Origin: Lachnospiraceae bacterium
GTDB lineage: Bacteria > Bacillota > Clostridia > Lachnospirales > Lachnospiraceae
NCBI GenBank assembly: GCA_015056765.1
Contig: SVFQ01000005.1
Coordinates: forward strand, 62,001 to 126,000
DNA: 64,000 bases
Reading direction: 5' to 3'
Shown: piece by piece, positions 40,101 through 49,900 of the stretch
Layout: each line of letters opens with the position of its first letter
How positions within the stretch are numbered: position 1 is the stretch's first letter
Translations under genes and position numbers: made by a program
The notes under the pieces: generated by a model
Told to the model about the DNA's origin: nothing
What the model saw: only the letters and a program-made list of their open reading frames with translations
Databases searched by the model: none

Positions 40101-41421
40101 AACAGTAGTAAGAATATAGCATACCGGAATAATTACTTGCGGTATAAGGTGATGCAAAGTTGTGACCAGGGTTCTTGTAGGCCACGACTTTTTTCATGGT
40201 GTATTTCATAGGGTCTAACGTAATCTGTTCTGTCTTTCTAATTAATGCATTGGCGAAGTCTCTGGCGATGCCGAATTGGGAAATGGAATCCTCGTTTTCA
40301 GCGGATGCTACCATGGCTTTTGTGTCCACGGATATGCTGCCGTCTTCTTCGACGGTGGCGCCGATGGTGTGGAGCCCTTCTTTATAATACTCGGTGATGG
40401 CACTTAGCTCGCTGCGGAACTTATATGCGTCGAACTTCAGTCCCTGTCCCACCTGATACTCACTGGCGGAGTGGATGAAATCGTTGTAGCTGTTAAACAG
40501 GCTCTGCATATTCTCAACCAAAGAATCAAAGTCGTTCTTTACACCGATGGTGGTGGAAATGCCTTCCGCAGGGCTGACACCTGTCAACTTCACTTCGAAC
40601 TGACCGTCAATCATCAGATCGTTGGTAGTAGATTCATAAGGCTGACCGTCTATCTTATAGACCGCGTTGGTAGGCTCGATAGCAGTGTAGTCCAAACCGA
40701 AGTACTTGGCTGCACCACTGGCTTTGGTAGTGGAAGTCTCAGTGATACTAAAGATTCTGTCTTCGCCGGGAGCAAGGCCTGTGGCTTCGGAAGTAATCTG
40801 TAAAGCACTGATTTCGCCATTACCGTCGATTACCTTTGCTTTTAAGCCGATACCGGAGTTGGAAATCAGACGACTTAGTCTGTTTTGTACATCCTTATTG
40901 GTATCTCCCTTATTAATATTAAACTGAAACTCGTAACTTAAATTACGAATATTTACATCAAATGAATACGTATCTGCCGGAAGCCTTACCGGAGCATCGC
41001 TACTAAGGAACTCGCCCAGATTCGTTTGATTATTGGCAAGTGTCTTCACTTCCAGTTTTATATCAGTAATCGGATTGCCGTTATTTGCACCTGCATCCCC
41101 TACGAAGTTCGCCGATGCGATATCGGGATTGGTAGAGAAGGCTGCCTTTTGACGAAGCAGATTCTCGCCACTAAGCCCGCCCAGCTGCGCAATGCTATTA
41201 TGAAGAGACCTGGCCATTTCTTTCAAATCAACAGCAGACCTGGCAGCTTCTTCCGCATCTGGAATCAAATACAGAGGGGATTCTTTATTCAGTTTGACCA
41301 TGGAATTATAAAGATTACGCAGGTCGCTCTTCTTGTGCGCGTCGTACTTCGACACTTCACCGGGCTTATACGTAGTCAGATAGTAATTGTAGATATTACT
41401 CTGGACAGCATTAAATGCCAT
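40099..41421 (-). CDS. FliD-like flagellar cap / hook-associated protein
   Basis: This protein has 440 residues. It starts MAFNAVQSNIYNYYLTTY, then a region rich in short helices and beta strands (DIKLEVKTLANNQTNLGEFL, YSFDVNIRNLSYEFQF). The C-terminal third resembles FliD_C (NDFDSLVENMQSLFNSYNDF, SITVD-like GSISVDTKAM, a final helix). It ends in YSGMLYSYYC. FliD caps the flagellar filament. This one is smaller and lacks a clear FliD_N start, so it may be a FliD paralogue. ATG 41421 has AAGGAGGGG upstream; an in-frame TTG-type extension to 41469 has none. It fits the flagellar theme of the island. Confidence 0.7.
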   Translation of the reverse strand: MAFNAVQSNIYNYYLTTYKPGEVSKYDAHKKSDLRNLYNSMVKLNKESPLYLIPDAEEAARSAVDLKEMARSLHNSIAQLGGLSGENLLRQKAAFSTNPDIASANFVGDAGANNGNPITDIKLEVKTLANNQTNLGEFLSSDAPVRLPADTYSFDVNIRNLSYEFQFNINKGDTNKDVQNRLSRLISNSGIGLKAKVIDGNGEISALQITSEATGLAPGEDRIFSITETSTTKASGAAKYFGLDYTAIEPTNAVYKIDGQPYESTTNDLMIDGQFEVKLTGVSPAEGISTTIGVKNDFDSLVENMQSLFNSYNDFIHSASEYQVGQGLKFDAYKFRSELSAITEYYKEGLHTIGATVEEDGSISVDTKAMVASAENEDSISQFGIARDFANALIRKTEQITLDPMKYTMKKVVAYKNPGHNFASPYTASNYSGMLYSYYC

Positions 41422-41603
41422 GTGCCTTCCCCTCCTTTCTTCCATGAAATAAAACCGCTGCGGTAACATGCATCCCTTGCATGTGAGCTCTTTTCCTATT
41501 ATAATATGAAATGAACCACAACGGGTGGGTATATGAAGCCACTTTTATAAACTTATACTAACATAGAAATCTTTACATTTCAAGGGATTATAAAAATTTT
41601 ATA

Positions 41604-41632
41604 TTGACTTCATAGACATGGTATGTTATAGT
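41604..41632 (+). promoter_or_regulatory. Sigma-A-type promoter of rpmG-secE-nusG
   Basis: TTGACT (41604-41609), 17 bp and TATAGT (41627-41632). Bases 41422-41603 between the FliD-like gene and this promoter show nothing else recognisable. Confidence 0.75.
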
Positions 41633-41719
41633 TAGCAGACGGAAGAAGAGCAATAGTTCTTTTTTTTATGCTTAAAATTAGAAATTTATGAGACGTTAAA
41701 GCGCTCGGAGGTGAATTAC

Positions 41720-41869
41720 ATGCGTACAAAGATCACATTAGCTTGCACAGAATGCAAACAGCGTAATTACAATACTACAAAGGACAAAAAGACAATGCCA
41801 GACAGAATGGAAATCAAAAAGTATTGTAAGTTCTGCAGAAAGCATACTCTTCACAAAGAAACTAAGTAA
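41720..41869 (+). CDS. rpmG: Ribosomal protein L33
   Basis: This gene encodes 49 residues: [20 protein letters not shown], then [17 protein letters not shown]. The two CxxC pairs are the zinc-binding form of L33. GGAGGTG lies 7 bases before ATG 41720. It heads the rpmG-secE-nusG cluster, the usual Firmicute arrangement. Confidence 0.95.
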   Translation: MRTKITLACTECKQRNYNTTKDKKTMPDRMEIKKYCKFCRKHTLHKETK

Positions 41870-41923
41870 TTAGAGCATTAATTACCGCTCAATCTTGTAG
41901 GGCAGAGCCCAAAAGGAGAAGAA

Positions 41924-42124
41924 ATGGGAGAGAACTCTAATTCTGAAGAAAAAGTAAGATTTTTCGACGGCGTTAAGGCTGAATTCAAGAAAATTACATG
42001 GCCTGACAGACAGTCTCTGACTAGACAGACCGTAGCCGTAGCTCTGATTACAGCAATCACAGGTGCTTTCATTGCCCTGATTGATTATTTTGTACAGTAC
42101 GGCGTTAATTTCCTGACCAAGTAG
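41924..42124 (+). CDS. secE: Preprotein translocase subunit SecE
   Basis: This 66-residue protein has the conserved cytoplasmic amphipathic part (FFDGVKAEFKKITWPDRQSL) and one C-terminal membrane helix (TVAVALITAITGAFIALIDY), the single-span form of SecE. It clamps the SecYEG channel. AAAAGGAGAAG precedes the start. Confidence 0.95.
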   Translation: MGENSNSEEKVRFFDGVKAEFKKITWPDRQSLTRQTVAVALITAITGAFIALIDYFVQYGVNFLTK

Positions 42125-42139
42125 TAGATGAGGTGAAAA

Positions 42140-42790
42140 ATGGCAGATACAGAGATGAATGCAATGGATGCATCCGGACTGGACGAAGCTATGGTAAATG
42201 AGACACCTACAGAAGACGGATTTGCTACTTTGGCAGATGCGGTAGAAGTGGGTTCTACAGAGAAACAGTCCGGCAAGGCGGGTTGGTATGTTGCACACAC
42301 TTATTCCGGATATGAGAATAAGGTAAAAGCAAATATCGAGAAAACAATCGAAAACCGCCACCTGGAAAATCAGATTATCGAAGTTCGTGTTCCTATGCAG
42401 GAAGTGGTTGACGTAAACGAAAAAGGCGTGCGTAAGACCGTTCAGAAAAAGATGTTCCCTGGTTATGTCCTTGTGAACATGATTATGAACGATGAGACCT
42501 GGTATGTAGTACGTAATACCAGAGGTGTTACCGGATTCGTAGGACCCGGAAGCAAGCCTGTACCACTTACTGATACAGAAATGCAGAGATTAGGACTTCG
42601 TACTGATAAGATCAATGTGGACTTCCAAGAAGGCGATACCATCGTGGTAGTAGCCGGGGCTTGGAAAGATACCATTGGTGCAATCCAGAGAATCGACATG
42701 GGCAAACAGACTGTTACCATCAATGTCGAAATGTTTGGTAGAGAGACACCTGTTGAACTGAGCTTTGCTGAAGTTCACAAGATGCACTAA
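42140..42790 (+). CDS. nusG: Transcription termination/antitermination factor NusG
   Basis: This protein has 216 residues. An acidic extension of about 45 residues precedes the NGN domain (GWYVAHTYSGYENKVKANIE, MFPGYVLVNMIM, VRNTRGVTGFVG). The C-terminal KOW domain follows (VDFQEGDTIVVVAGAWKDTI, TINVEMFGRETPVEL). The N-terminal extension is longer than in E. coli but is found in Clostridia. It binds RNA polymerase and links it to ribosomes. GAGGTG lies before ATG 42140. Confidence 0.95.
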   Translation: MADTEMNAMDASGLDEAMVNETPTEDGFATLADAVEVGSTEKQSGKAGWYVAHTYSGYENKVKANIEKTIENRHLENQIIEVRVPMQEVVDVNEKGVRKTVQKKMFPGYVLVNMIMNDETWYVVRNTRGVTGFVGPGSKPVPLTDTEMQRLGLRTDKINVDFQEGDTIVVVAGAWKDTIGAIQRIDMGKQTVTINVEMFGRETPVELSFAEVHKMH

Positions 42791-42816
42791 TCAAACAAAG
42801 CGAAAGCTTACATTTG

Positions 42817-42890
42817 GTATAAGACCTTCGGGTTTTATATATAGTAGTTATTCACGTGGGAGTTGTTCCTCGAGGACAGCGCCTAACCAC
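42817..42890 (+). promoter_or_regulatory. rplK-rplA mRNA leader with two hairpins
   Basis: A 10-bp hairpin with a TTCG tetraloop (ATAAGACC/GGTTTTAT core) is followed by GTGGGAG...AACCAC pairing (42856-42890), as seen in leaders upstream of rplK in Firmicutes. A role as an r-protein (L1) control site is inferred from position and form. Confidence 0.4.
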
Positions 42891-42948
42891 AATTCAGTAG
42901 ATACTTCTGTTGATGGGAAGGTCTATTGTCTTAATAGGAGGTGCCATT

Positions 42949-43374
42949 ATGGCAAAGAAAGTAGAAGGATACATCAAATTACAGATCCCTGCTGGTAAAG
43001 CTACACCAGCACCACCAGTTGGTCCAGCACTTGGTCAGCACGGTGTAAACATCGTTGAATTTACAAAACAGTTCAACGCAAAGACAGCAGATATGGGCGA
43101 TACCCTTATCCCTGTTGTTATCACAGTTTATGCAGATAGAAGCTTCAGCTTCATCACAAAGACTCCACCAGCTGCAATTCTTTTAAAGAAAGCAGCAAAG
43201 ATCCAGAAAGCATCTGGTGTTCCTAACAAGGACAAAGTTGCTTCTGTAACAAAAGATCAGATTCGTCAGATCGCAGAGACAAAGATGCCAGACTTAAACG
43301 CTGCATCTATTGAAGCTGCAATGAGCATGATCGCCGGAACTGCCAGATCTATGGGCATCACGGTAGAAGAATAA
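42949..43374 (+). CDS. rplK: Ribosomal protein L11
   Basis: This 141-residue protein is the standard L11 length. It begins [20 protein letters not shown], with [14 protein letters not shown], the proline-rich RNA-contact start, and the C-terminal RNA-binding domain ending [18 protein letters not shown] at 42937-42942 sets the start at ATG 42949; an upstream in-frame ATG at 42910 has no site. It forms the GTPase-associated centre with 23S rRNA. Confidence 0.96.
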   Translation: MAKKVEGYIKLQIPAGKATPAPPVGPALGQHGVNIVEFTKQFNAKTADMGDTLIPVVITVYADRSFSFITKTPPAAILLKKAAKIQKASGVPNKDKVASVTKDQIRQIAETKMPDLNAASIEAAMSMIAGTARSMGITVEE

Positions 43375-43387
43375 GGAGGACTGAAAG

Positions 43388-44080
43388 ATGAAACACGGTA
43401 AGAAATATGTGGAAGCTTCCAAACTCGTAGATCGTGCTACCATGTACGAATCTGCAGATGCTATCGCATTAGTGAAGAAAACAGCTACTGCTAAATTCGA
43501 TGAAACAGTAGAAGTTCATATCAGAACAGGTTGTGACGGACGTCACGCTGAGCAGCAGATCCGTGGTGCAGTTGTACTGCCAAACGGTACAGGTAAGACT
43601 GTTCGTGTATTAGTATTCGCTAAAGGCGAAAAAGCTAATGAAGCAGAAGCTGCAGGTGCAGATTTTGTAGGTGGCGAAGAACTGATTCCAAAGATTCAGA
43701 ACGAAGGTTGGTTTGAGTTCGACGTTGTAGTAGCAACTCCAGACATGATGGGTGTTGTTGGTCGTCTTGGTAAAGTACTTGGTCCTAAAGGTTTAATGCC
43801 AAACCCTAAAGCTGGTACTGTAACAATGGACGTAACAAAAGCTGTTAACGATATCAAAGCTGGTAAGATCGAATACAGATTAGACAAAGCAAATATCATT
43901 CACTGCCCAGTTGGTAAAGCTTCCTTTACTGAAGAGCAGTTACAGCAGAACTATGACGCTTTAATGGGCGCTATTGTAAAAGCTAAACCAAGCGCACTGA
44001 AAGGTCAGTATCTGAAATCTGTTACACTGACAACCACTATGGGACCTGGTGTAAGAGTTTCTACAGCAAAATTGGTATAA
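43388..44080 (+). CDS. rplA: Ribosomal protein L1
   Basis: This protein has 230 residues and starts [20 protein letters not shown]. It has conserved [31 protein letters not shown] and the [10 protein letters not shown] end typical of L1. It lies 13 bases after rplK with GGAGGAC upstream, so the two are co-translated. L1 forms the mobile stalk and commonly represses its own operon. Confidence 0.96.
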   Translation: MKHGKKYVEASKLVDRATMYESADAIALVKKTATAKFDETVEVHIRTGCDGRHAEQQIRGAVVLPNGTGKTVRVLVFAKGEKANEAEAAGADFVGGEELIPKIQNEGWFEFDVVVATPDMMGVVGRLGKVLGPKGLMPNPKAGTVTMDVTKAVNDIKAGKIEYRLDKANIIHCPVGKASFTEEQLQQNYDALMGAIVKAKPSALKGQYLKSVTLTTTMGPGVRVSTAKLV

Positions 44081-44091
44081 TGATTACCTTG

Positions 44092-44119
44092 AAAGGCGAT
44101 GCAAATGCATCGCCTTTTT
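44092..44119 (+). terminator. Intrinsic terminator of rplK-rplA
   Basis: A 12-bp perfect stem AAAGGCGATGCA/TGCATCGCCTTT with a two-base loop is followed by TT. Confidence 0.92.
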
Positions 44120-44151
44120 GCATACTTGGCTAGTTGTGTTAGAATGAAACC

Positions 44152-45447
44152 ATGGGTAAAAGAAAAGGGAAGAAAAAAAGCAGACCAATCATGGTCTTTA
44201 TAACAGCATTATTCGGATTTGTCACGGTGGGCCTTTTGATATTAGGGCTGCTTCGCTGGACAGAGAATACCACATCGTCTACGAAAAACGGATTTACTGA
44301 TGTGGTAAGAGCAGAGGAAAAACCCGGCGCTGTGGAAAACCTGCAAAAGAAAGATGCTCTTTTGTGGGAAAGTATTCCCGAGCAGCAAGATTCTGAAGAA
44401 ACCATGGCATCGGAAGAAGCGGATCTGTGTATTTACGGAGAAGACGGGCGTATTCTGCAAAAGGCATTGCCAAATCAGGAGGAGATATCCCTGTTATTCG
44501 CAGGGGACATTCTTTTTGATGATGGTTATGCACCAATGGGCAAACTACGAAGCAGACAGAATGGGATTTTAGACTGCTTTTCCCCTGAAACCTTTGAAAT
44601 TATGAGGTCGGCGGATTTCTTTATGCTGAATAATGAGTTTCCTTATACAAAACGAGGAACACCTACAGAGGGGAAAACCTTTACTTTTCGCGCAAAACCG
44701 GAAAACGTGACCATGCTGAATGAAATGGGCGTAGATTTGGTAAGCCTGGCCAACAATCATGCTTATGACTATGGAGAAGTATCTCTGCTTGATTCCATGG
44801 ACACGTTGATTGCGGATGGGATGCCTTTTGTGGGGGCAGGTCATAACCTGTCAGAAGCGGTTCAACCGTTTTATTTAGTAAACGATGATTTGAAGATTGC
44901 CATCATTTCCGGTACGCAAATTGAAAGACAAGATCACCCCAACACCAAGGGCGCTACAGATACTACGCCGGGAGTTTTCAGGTGCTGGAATGCGGATCGC
45001 ATCGTAGAGGAAGTACAAAGAGCAAAGGCGGAAGGGTATTATACCATATGCTTTGTGCATTGGGGGACCGAAAAAACCACGGAACTGGACTGGGCCCAAC
45101 TTGACTTGGCAAAAAAACTGACAGACTGTGGCGCAGACATGATTATCGGTGGGCATCCCCATGTACTACAGGGAATCGAAATCCGGAATCAGGTTCCGAT
45201 TATTTACAGCCTTGGTAACTACTGGTTTAATTCTGCATCCCTGGATACTTGCCTGGTAAAGGTGACATTTACAAAAGGAAAGCTTTCTTCCTGGCAATTC
45301 ATTCCTGCCAGACAGGAAAACTGCTATACAAAGGTGCTGGATGGTAGCGAGAAAGCAAGAGTGATTTCTTATATGAGAAGTCTATCGCCAAATGTGGTCA
45401 TAGATGATGATGGATATTTGGATATCCGTTCCATTCAGGCGGAGTAA
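44152..45447 (+). CDS. CapA-family (poly-gamma-glutamate capsule synthesis-like) membrane protein
   Basis: This protein has 431 residues. A basic N terminus and a single membrane helix (IMVFITALFGFVTVGLLILG, residues 13-32) anchor it with the bulk outside. Residues 115-420 are a CapA/PgsA-like calcineurin-type phosphoesterase domain: LLFAGDILFDDGY, MLNNEFPYTKRG, LVSLANNHAYDYG (NNH motif), CFVHWGTEK and MIIGGHPHVLQGIEI (GHPHV metal site). The family is linked to poly-gamma-glutamate or other surface polymers; many clostridial members have unknown roles. It sits alone between two ribosomal operons, with no strong ribosome binding site before ATG 44152. Confidence 0.85.
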   Translation: MGKRKGKKKSRPIMVFITALFGFVTVGLLILGLLRWTENTTSSTKNGFTDVVRAEEKPGAVENLQKKDALLWESIPEQQDSEETMASEEADLCIYGEDGRILQKALPNQEEISLLFAGDILFDDGYAPMGKLRSRQNGILDCFSPETFEIMRSADFFMLNNEFPYTKRGTPTEGKTFTFRAKPENVTMLNEMGVDLVSLANNHAYDYGEVSLLDSMDTLIADGMPFVGAGHNLSEAVQPFYLVNDDLKIAIISGTQIERQDHPNTKGATDTTPGVFRCWNADRIVEEVQRAKAEGYYTICFVHWGTEKTTELDWAQLDLAKKLTDCGADMIIGGHPHVLQGIEIRNQVPIIYSLGNYWFNSASLDTCLVKVTFTKGKLSSWQFIPARQENCYTKVLDGSEKARVISYMRSLSPNVVIDDDGYLDIRSIQAE

Positions 45448-45497
45448 ACGATGAATAGACTCTATAGAAACTTGAAAAATAAAAGTAAATAAAATGC

Positions 45498-45526
45498 TTG
45501 ACTTCTTCCGAAACATTTGGTAATAT
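45498..45526 (+). promoter_or_regulatory. Sigma-A-type promoter of rplJ-rplL
   Basis: TTGACT (45498-45503), 17 bp and TAATAT (45521-45526), followed by the L10-type leader. Confidence 0.8.
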
Positions 45527-45531
45527 AGTTT

Positions 45532-45655
45532 TCGGTCGTGATTTGACCGTGCCGAAGACAGTAGGTGCGAAAGCGTAAGAATGTAATTCGCCTACCGAGG
45601 AAGAAGTTTAGATTGACTTTACTACCTCTTTGTCTTTGACAGAGAGGTTTTTTAT
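45532..45655 (+). promoter_or_regulatory. Ribosomal protein L10 leader with terminator
   Basis: The leader has CCGAAGACAGTAGGTGCG and GCCTACCGAGG segments that resemble the known L10 leader motif bound by the L10(L12)4 complex. It ends with the hairpin ACCTCTTTGTC/GACAGAGAGGT and a T run (45624-45653). L10 binding would favour the terminator and lower rplJ-rplL expression. Confidence 0.8.
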
Positions 45656-45694
45656 TTGAACTCCTTCGGCTAAAATCTATAAGGAGGTAAAGAC

Positions 45695-46288
45695 ATGGCA
45701 AAAGTAGAACTTAAGAAACCTATCGTAGATGAGATTGCAGAAACCATCAAAGATGCGAAGACATTAGTTCTTGTTGACTACCGTGGACTTACAGTAGAAC
45801 AGGATACCAGACTTCGTAAGCAGCTTCGTGAAGCTGGCGTAAACTACAAAGTTTACAAAAACACTTTCATGAACTTTGCATTCAAAGGCACAGATTACGA
45901 AGGACTTTCCAACTTACTGGAAGGACCAAGCGCTATGGCTACTTGCGACACAGATGCTACAGCAGCAGCTCGTGTTATTTGCAAATTTGCAAAAGAGTGC
46001 CCAGCCCTTGAGGTTAAAGGTGGTGTAATCGAAGGAACTGTATACGATGCAGCAGGCATTCAGCAGATTTCCGCTATCCCATCCAGAGAAGAATTGCTTT
46101 CCAAATTGCTTGGAAGCATCCAGAGCCCTATCACCAACTTTGCTCGTTGCATGAAGCAGTTGGCTGAAAAAGGCGGCGCAGCAGGCGAAGAAGCAGCTCC
46201 AGTAGCTGAAGAAGCACCAGCTGAAGCACCTGTAGCTGAAGCTACAGAAGAAGTTGCAGCAGAGGCAGAAGCACCTGCAGCAGAATAA
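45695..46288 (+). CDS. rplJ: Ribosomal protein L10
   Basis: This protein has 197 residues. The L10 domain covers residues 1-165 (KTLVLVDYRGLTVEQDTRLR, VYKNTFMNFAF, GPSAMATCDTDATAAARVI, SKLLGSIQSPI). It ends in a long Ala/Glu/Pro-rich tail (about residues 165-197), as seen in several Clostridia. AAGGAGG lies 10 bases upstream of ATG 45695. L10 anchors L7/L12 to the ribosome. Confidence 0.96.
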   Translation: MAKVELKKPIVDEIAETIKDAKTLVLVDYRGLTVEQDTRLRKQLREAGVNYKVYKNTFMNFAFKGTDYEGLSNLLEGPSAMATCDTDATAAARVICKFAKECPALEVKGGVIEGTVYDAAGIQQISAIPSREELLSKLLGSIQSPITNFARCMKQLAEKGGAAGEEAAPVAEEAPAEAPVAEATEEVAAEAEAPAAE

Positions 46289-46334
46289 TTGACAAATTCA
46301 AAAAGTAATTAGAAATTAATGGAGGTTATGAATT

Positions 46335-46709
46335 ATGGCAAAATTATCCACTCAGGAACTCATTGACGCTATCAAAGAGTTATCCGTACTTGAACTGAAC
46401 GATTTAGTAAAAGCTTGTGAAGAAGAATTCGGTGTATCCGCAGCAGCAGGTGTTGTTGTAGCAGCAGCTGGCGCAGGTGCAGCAGCAGCTGAAGAGAAGA
46501 CAGAGTTTGACGTTGAACTTACAGAAGCAGGCGCTGAGAAGATCAAAGTTATCAAAGTTGTTCGTGAAGTTACCGGTCTTGGCTTAAAAGAAGCTAAAGA
46601 ATTAGTAGAGTCCGCTCCAAAGGTAGTTAAAGAAGCAGCTGGTAAAGACGAAGCAGAAGATCTTAAGAAAAAACTTGAAGAAGTTGGCGCTAAGGTCACT
46701 CTTAAGTAA
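46335..46709 (+). CDS. rplL: Ribosomal protein L7/L12
   Basis: This 124-residue protein has the N-terminal dimerisation helix ([20 protein letters not shown]), an Ala/Gly-rich hinge and the conserved C-terminal factor-binding domain ([20 protein letters not shown], ending [11 protein letters not shown]-like). GGAGGTT precedes the start. It forms the stalk that recruits translation factors. A terminator follows. Confidence 0.96.
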   Translation: MAKLSTQELIDAIKELSVLELNDLVKACEEEFGVSAAAGVVVAAAGAGAAAAEEKTEFDVELTEAGAEKIKVIKVVREVTGLGLKEAKELVESAPKVVKEAAGKDEAEDLKKKLEEVGAKVTLK

Positions 46710-46726
46710 TTCGTTTATGAGTACTC

Positions 46727-46757
46727 GAAAAGCGATGGAATACCATCGCTTTTCTTT
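46727..46757 (+). terminator. Intrinsic terminator of rplJ-rplL
   Basis: A 12-bp perfect stem GAAAAGCGATGG/CCATCGCTTTTC with an AATA loop is followed by TTTT. Confidence 0.92.
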
Positions 46758-46809
46758 TACAATTGGATAATCGGTGATTTCAGCTCGGAATCGCCATATT
46801 CTATACAGG

Positions 46810-46869
46810 CAGGACGTCAGTTGACGAAAGTTTTGAAAAAATGAAAATTTTCGTTGACTTGGCGTCCTG
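46810..46869. repeat. Long inverted repeat overlapping the rpoB promoter
   Basis: Bases 46810-46830 can pair with 46848-46869 over about 20 positions, including several G-T pairs and one bulged T (46859). The first seven pairs (CAGGACG/CGTCCTG) are perfect. The right arm contains the whole -35 box of the rpoB promoter. It is not followed by a T run. Confidence 0.75.
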
Positions 46870-46882
46870 TTTGTCATATAAT
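46854..46882 (+). promoter_or_regulatory. Sigma-A-type promoter of rpoB-rpoC
   Basis: TTGACT (46854-46859), 17 bp and consensus TATAAT (46877-46882), about 75 bases before rpoB. Confidence 0.85.
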
Positions 46883-46956
46883 ATAGAATGCTTTACTGTG
46901 GCGCTTTGGTATCATTGCGCCCAAAAATAAGTAATTAAAAGAAAAGGACGGGGTGA

Positions 46957-49900
46957 ATGTCAATGGAAAAAAACAGATTACGTCCCATTACTTCCAACAG
47001 TTCCAAGATGCGCGTGACTTATCAGCGCCAGAAGGAAGTTCTTGAGATGCCTAACCTCATTGAGGTCCAGAAGGATTCTTATGAGTGGTTCTTAAGAGAA
47101 GGTTTGAAGGAAGTATTTGACGATATTTCTCCTATTACTGATTACAGTGGTCAGCTCAGTTTGGAGTTTATTGACTTCCAGTTGTGCAGAGACGAAGTAA
47201 AATACAACATTGAAAAATGTAAAGAAAGAGATGCTACGTATGCAGCACCTTTGAAAGTGAAAGTTCGTTTCTACAACAAAGCCAACGACGAAATCAGTGT
47301 ACACGAGATTTTCATGGGAGACCTGCCTCTTATGACAGATACAGGTACTTTCGTGATCAATGGTGCAGAACGTGTTATCGTTAGCCAGTTAGTACGTTCC
47401 CCCGGTATCTATTACGATATTACAAAAGCTAAGTTTGGTAAGGAATTATATGCTTGTACCGTAATCCCGAACCGTGGTGCTTGGCTTGAATACGAGACAG
47501 ATGCTAACGATATCTTCTATGTTCGTGTAGATAGAACCAGAAAGGTTCCCATCACCGTATTGATTCGTTCTTTAGGTGTTGGTACAAACGAAGAGATTAT
47601 CGAGCTCTTTGGCGATGAACCAAAGATTATGGCTAGTTTCTCTAAAGATGGCGCTACTAATTATCAGGAGGGCCTATTAGAGTTATACAAAAAAATCCGT
47701 CCAGGTGAGCCTCTCAGCGTAGAAAGCGCAGAGTCTCTCATTCACGGTATGTTCTTTGACGCTAGACGTTATGATTTAGCCAAAGTAGGTAGATATAAAT
47801 TCAATAAGAAACTGATGCTTCGTAACCGTATCCGTGGCCAGGTTCTGGCTGAGGATGTTGTAGATCCTACAACAGGTGAGATTTTGGCTGATGCAGGTAC
47901 TGTTGTAACTGCAGAAATCGCAGACCAGATTCAGAACGCAGCAGTTCCATCCGTCATGATTCAGACTGAGGAAAGAAACGTAAAAGTTCTTTCTAATATG
48001 ATGGTAGACTTACGTACCTATGTAGACTGTGATCCTGCAGAGCTTGGCATTACAGAGCTTGTATACTATCCACAGCTTGCAGAAATCATGGAAGAGCATG
48101 ATGGTGATTTAGATGAAATCAAAGAATCCATCCGTCGTAATGTACATGAGTTGGTTCCGAAGCACATTACAAAGGATGATATCCTTGCTTCCATCAACTA
48201 CAATATTCACTTAGAGTATGGCATTGGTAATGCAGATGATATCGATCACCTTGGTAACAGACGTATTCGTGCCGTAGGTGAATTGTTACAGAACCAGTAT
48301 CGTATCGGTTTATCTCGTCTGGAAAGAGTTGTTCGTGAACGTATGACCACACACGACACTGAGAATCTTTCCCCTCAGATGCTGATTAATATCAAACCTG
48401 TACAGGCTGCTGTGAAAGAATTCTTTGGTTCTTCCCAGTTGTCCCAGTTCATGGATCAGACAAACCCTCTGGGTGAACTTACTCACAAGAGACGTCTGTC
48501 CGCACTTGGCCCGGGTGGTTTGTCTAGAGATCGTGCCGGATTCGAGGTCCGAGACGTTCACTATACACACTATGGTAGAATGTGCCCTATTGAGACCCCT
48601 GAAGGTCCTAACATCGGTTTGATCAACTCCCTTGCCAGCTACGCCCGTATTAATGAATACGGCTTTGTAGAAGCACCTTATCGTGTAATCGATAAGAGTG
48701 ATCCGGAGAACCCAAGAGTAACCGATGATGTTATTTATATGACTGCTGACGAAGAGGATAATTACCATGTAGCACAGGCATCCGCACAGCTGGATGAAAA
48801 GGGTTACTTCGTAGGTAAGAACGTATCCGGTCGTTACAGAGAAGAAACACAGGATTATCCAAAGACCATGTTTGATTACATGGATGTATCTCCTCGTATG
48901 GTATTCTCTGTTGCTACAGCTTTGATTCCATTCCTGCAGAACGATGATGCTCACCGTGCGCTGATGGGATCCAACATGCAGCGTCAGGCAGTTCCGCTTC
49001 TGTTCCCACAGGCTCCTGTAGTAGGTACAGGTATGGAGCAGAAGACAGCAGTAGACTCCGGTGTGTGCCAGATTGCCAGAAAAGCAGGTACTATCACATA
49101 TGTATCTTCCAGTCTGATCAAGATGACATGCGACGATGGAGAAAAAGATGAATATCATCTGACAAAATTCGCTCGTTCCAATCAGTCCAACTGCTATAAT
49201 CAGAAGCCAATCGTATTCAAAGGTGACCATGTAGAAAAAGGCCAGGTTATTGCCGATGGTCCTTCTACCGATCAGGGTGAACTTGCTCTTGGTGAGAACC
49301 CGCTTATCGGTTTCATGACATGGGAAGGCTACAACTACGAGGATGCTGTCCTGATTAGTGAAAGACTTGTAAAAGAAGATGTTTACACATCTGTTCATAT
49401 TGAAGAATACGAAGCAGAAGCTCGTGACACCAAGTTAGGTGCTGAGGTAATTACCAAAGACGTACCTGGCGTAGGTGAGGAAGCATTAAAAGACCTGGAT
49501 AGCAACGGTATCATTCGTATCGGTGCTGAGGTTCGTGCGGGCGATATCTTAGTCGGCAAGGTAACTCCTAAGGGAGAGACCGAGATGACTCCTGAAGAGA
49601 GACTTCTTCGTGCTATCTTCGGTGAGAAGGTACGTGAAGTAAGAGATACTTCCCTGAAGGTACCTCACGGCGAATATGGTATTGTCATCGACGTAAAAGT
49701 ATTCACCAGAGAAAACGGTGATGAGCTGTCTCCTGGTGTAAACATGGCTGTTCGTATTTACATCGCACAGAAGAGAAAAATCTCTGTAGGTGATAAGATG
49801 GCTGGTCGTCACGGTAACAAGGGTGTTGTTTCCCGTGTCTTACCTGTAGAAGATATGCCATACTTACCAAACGGTCGTCCTTTGGATATCGTGTTGAATC

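Noticed and set aside
48310-49398. Minus-strand open frame of 362 codons inside rpoB
   Set aside because: Antisense shadow produced by the biased codon use of a highly expressed gene; no start signal.
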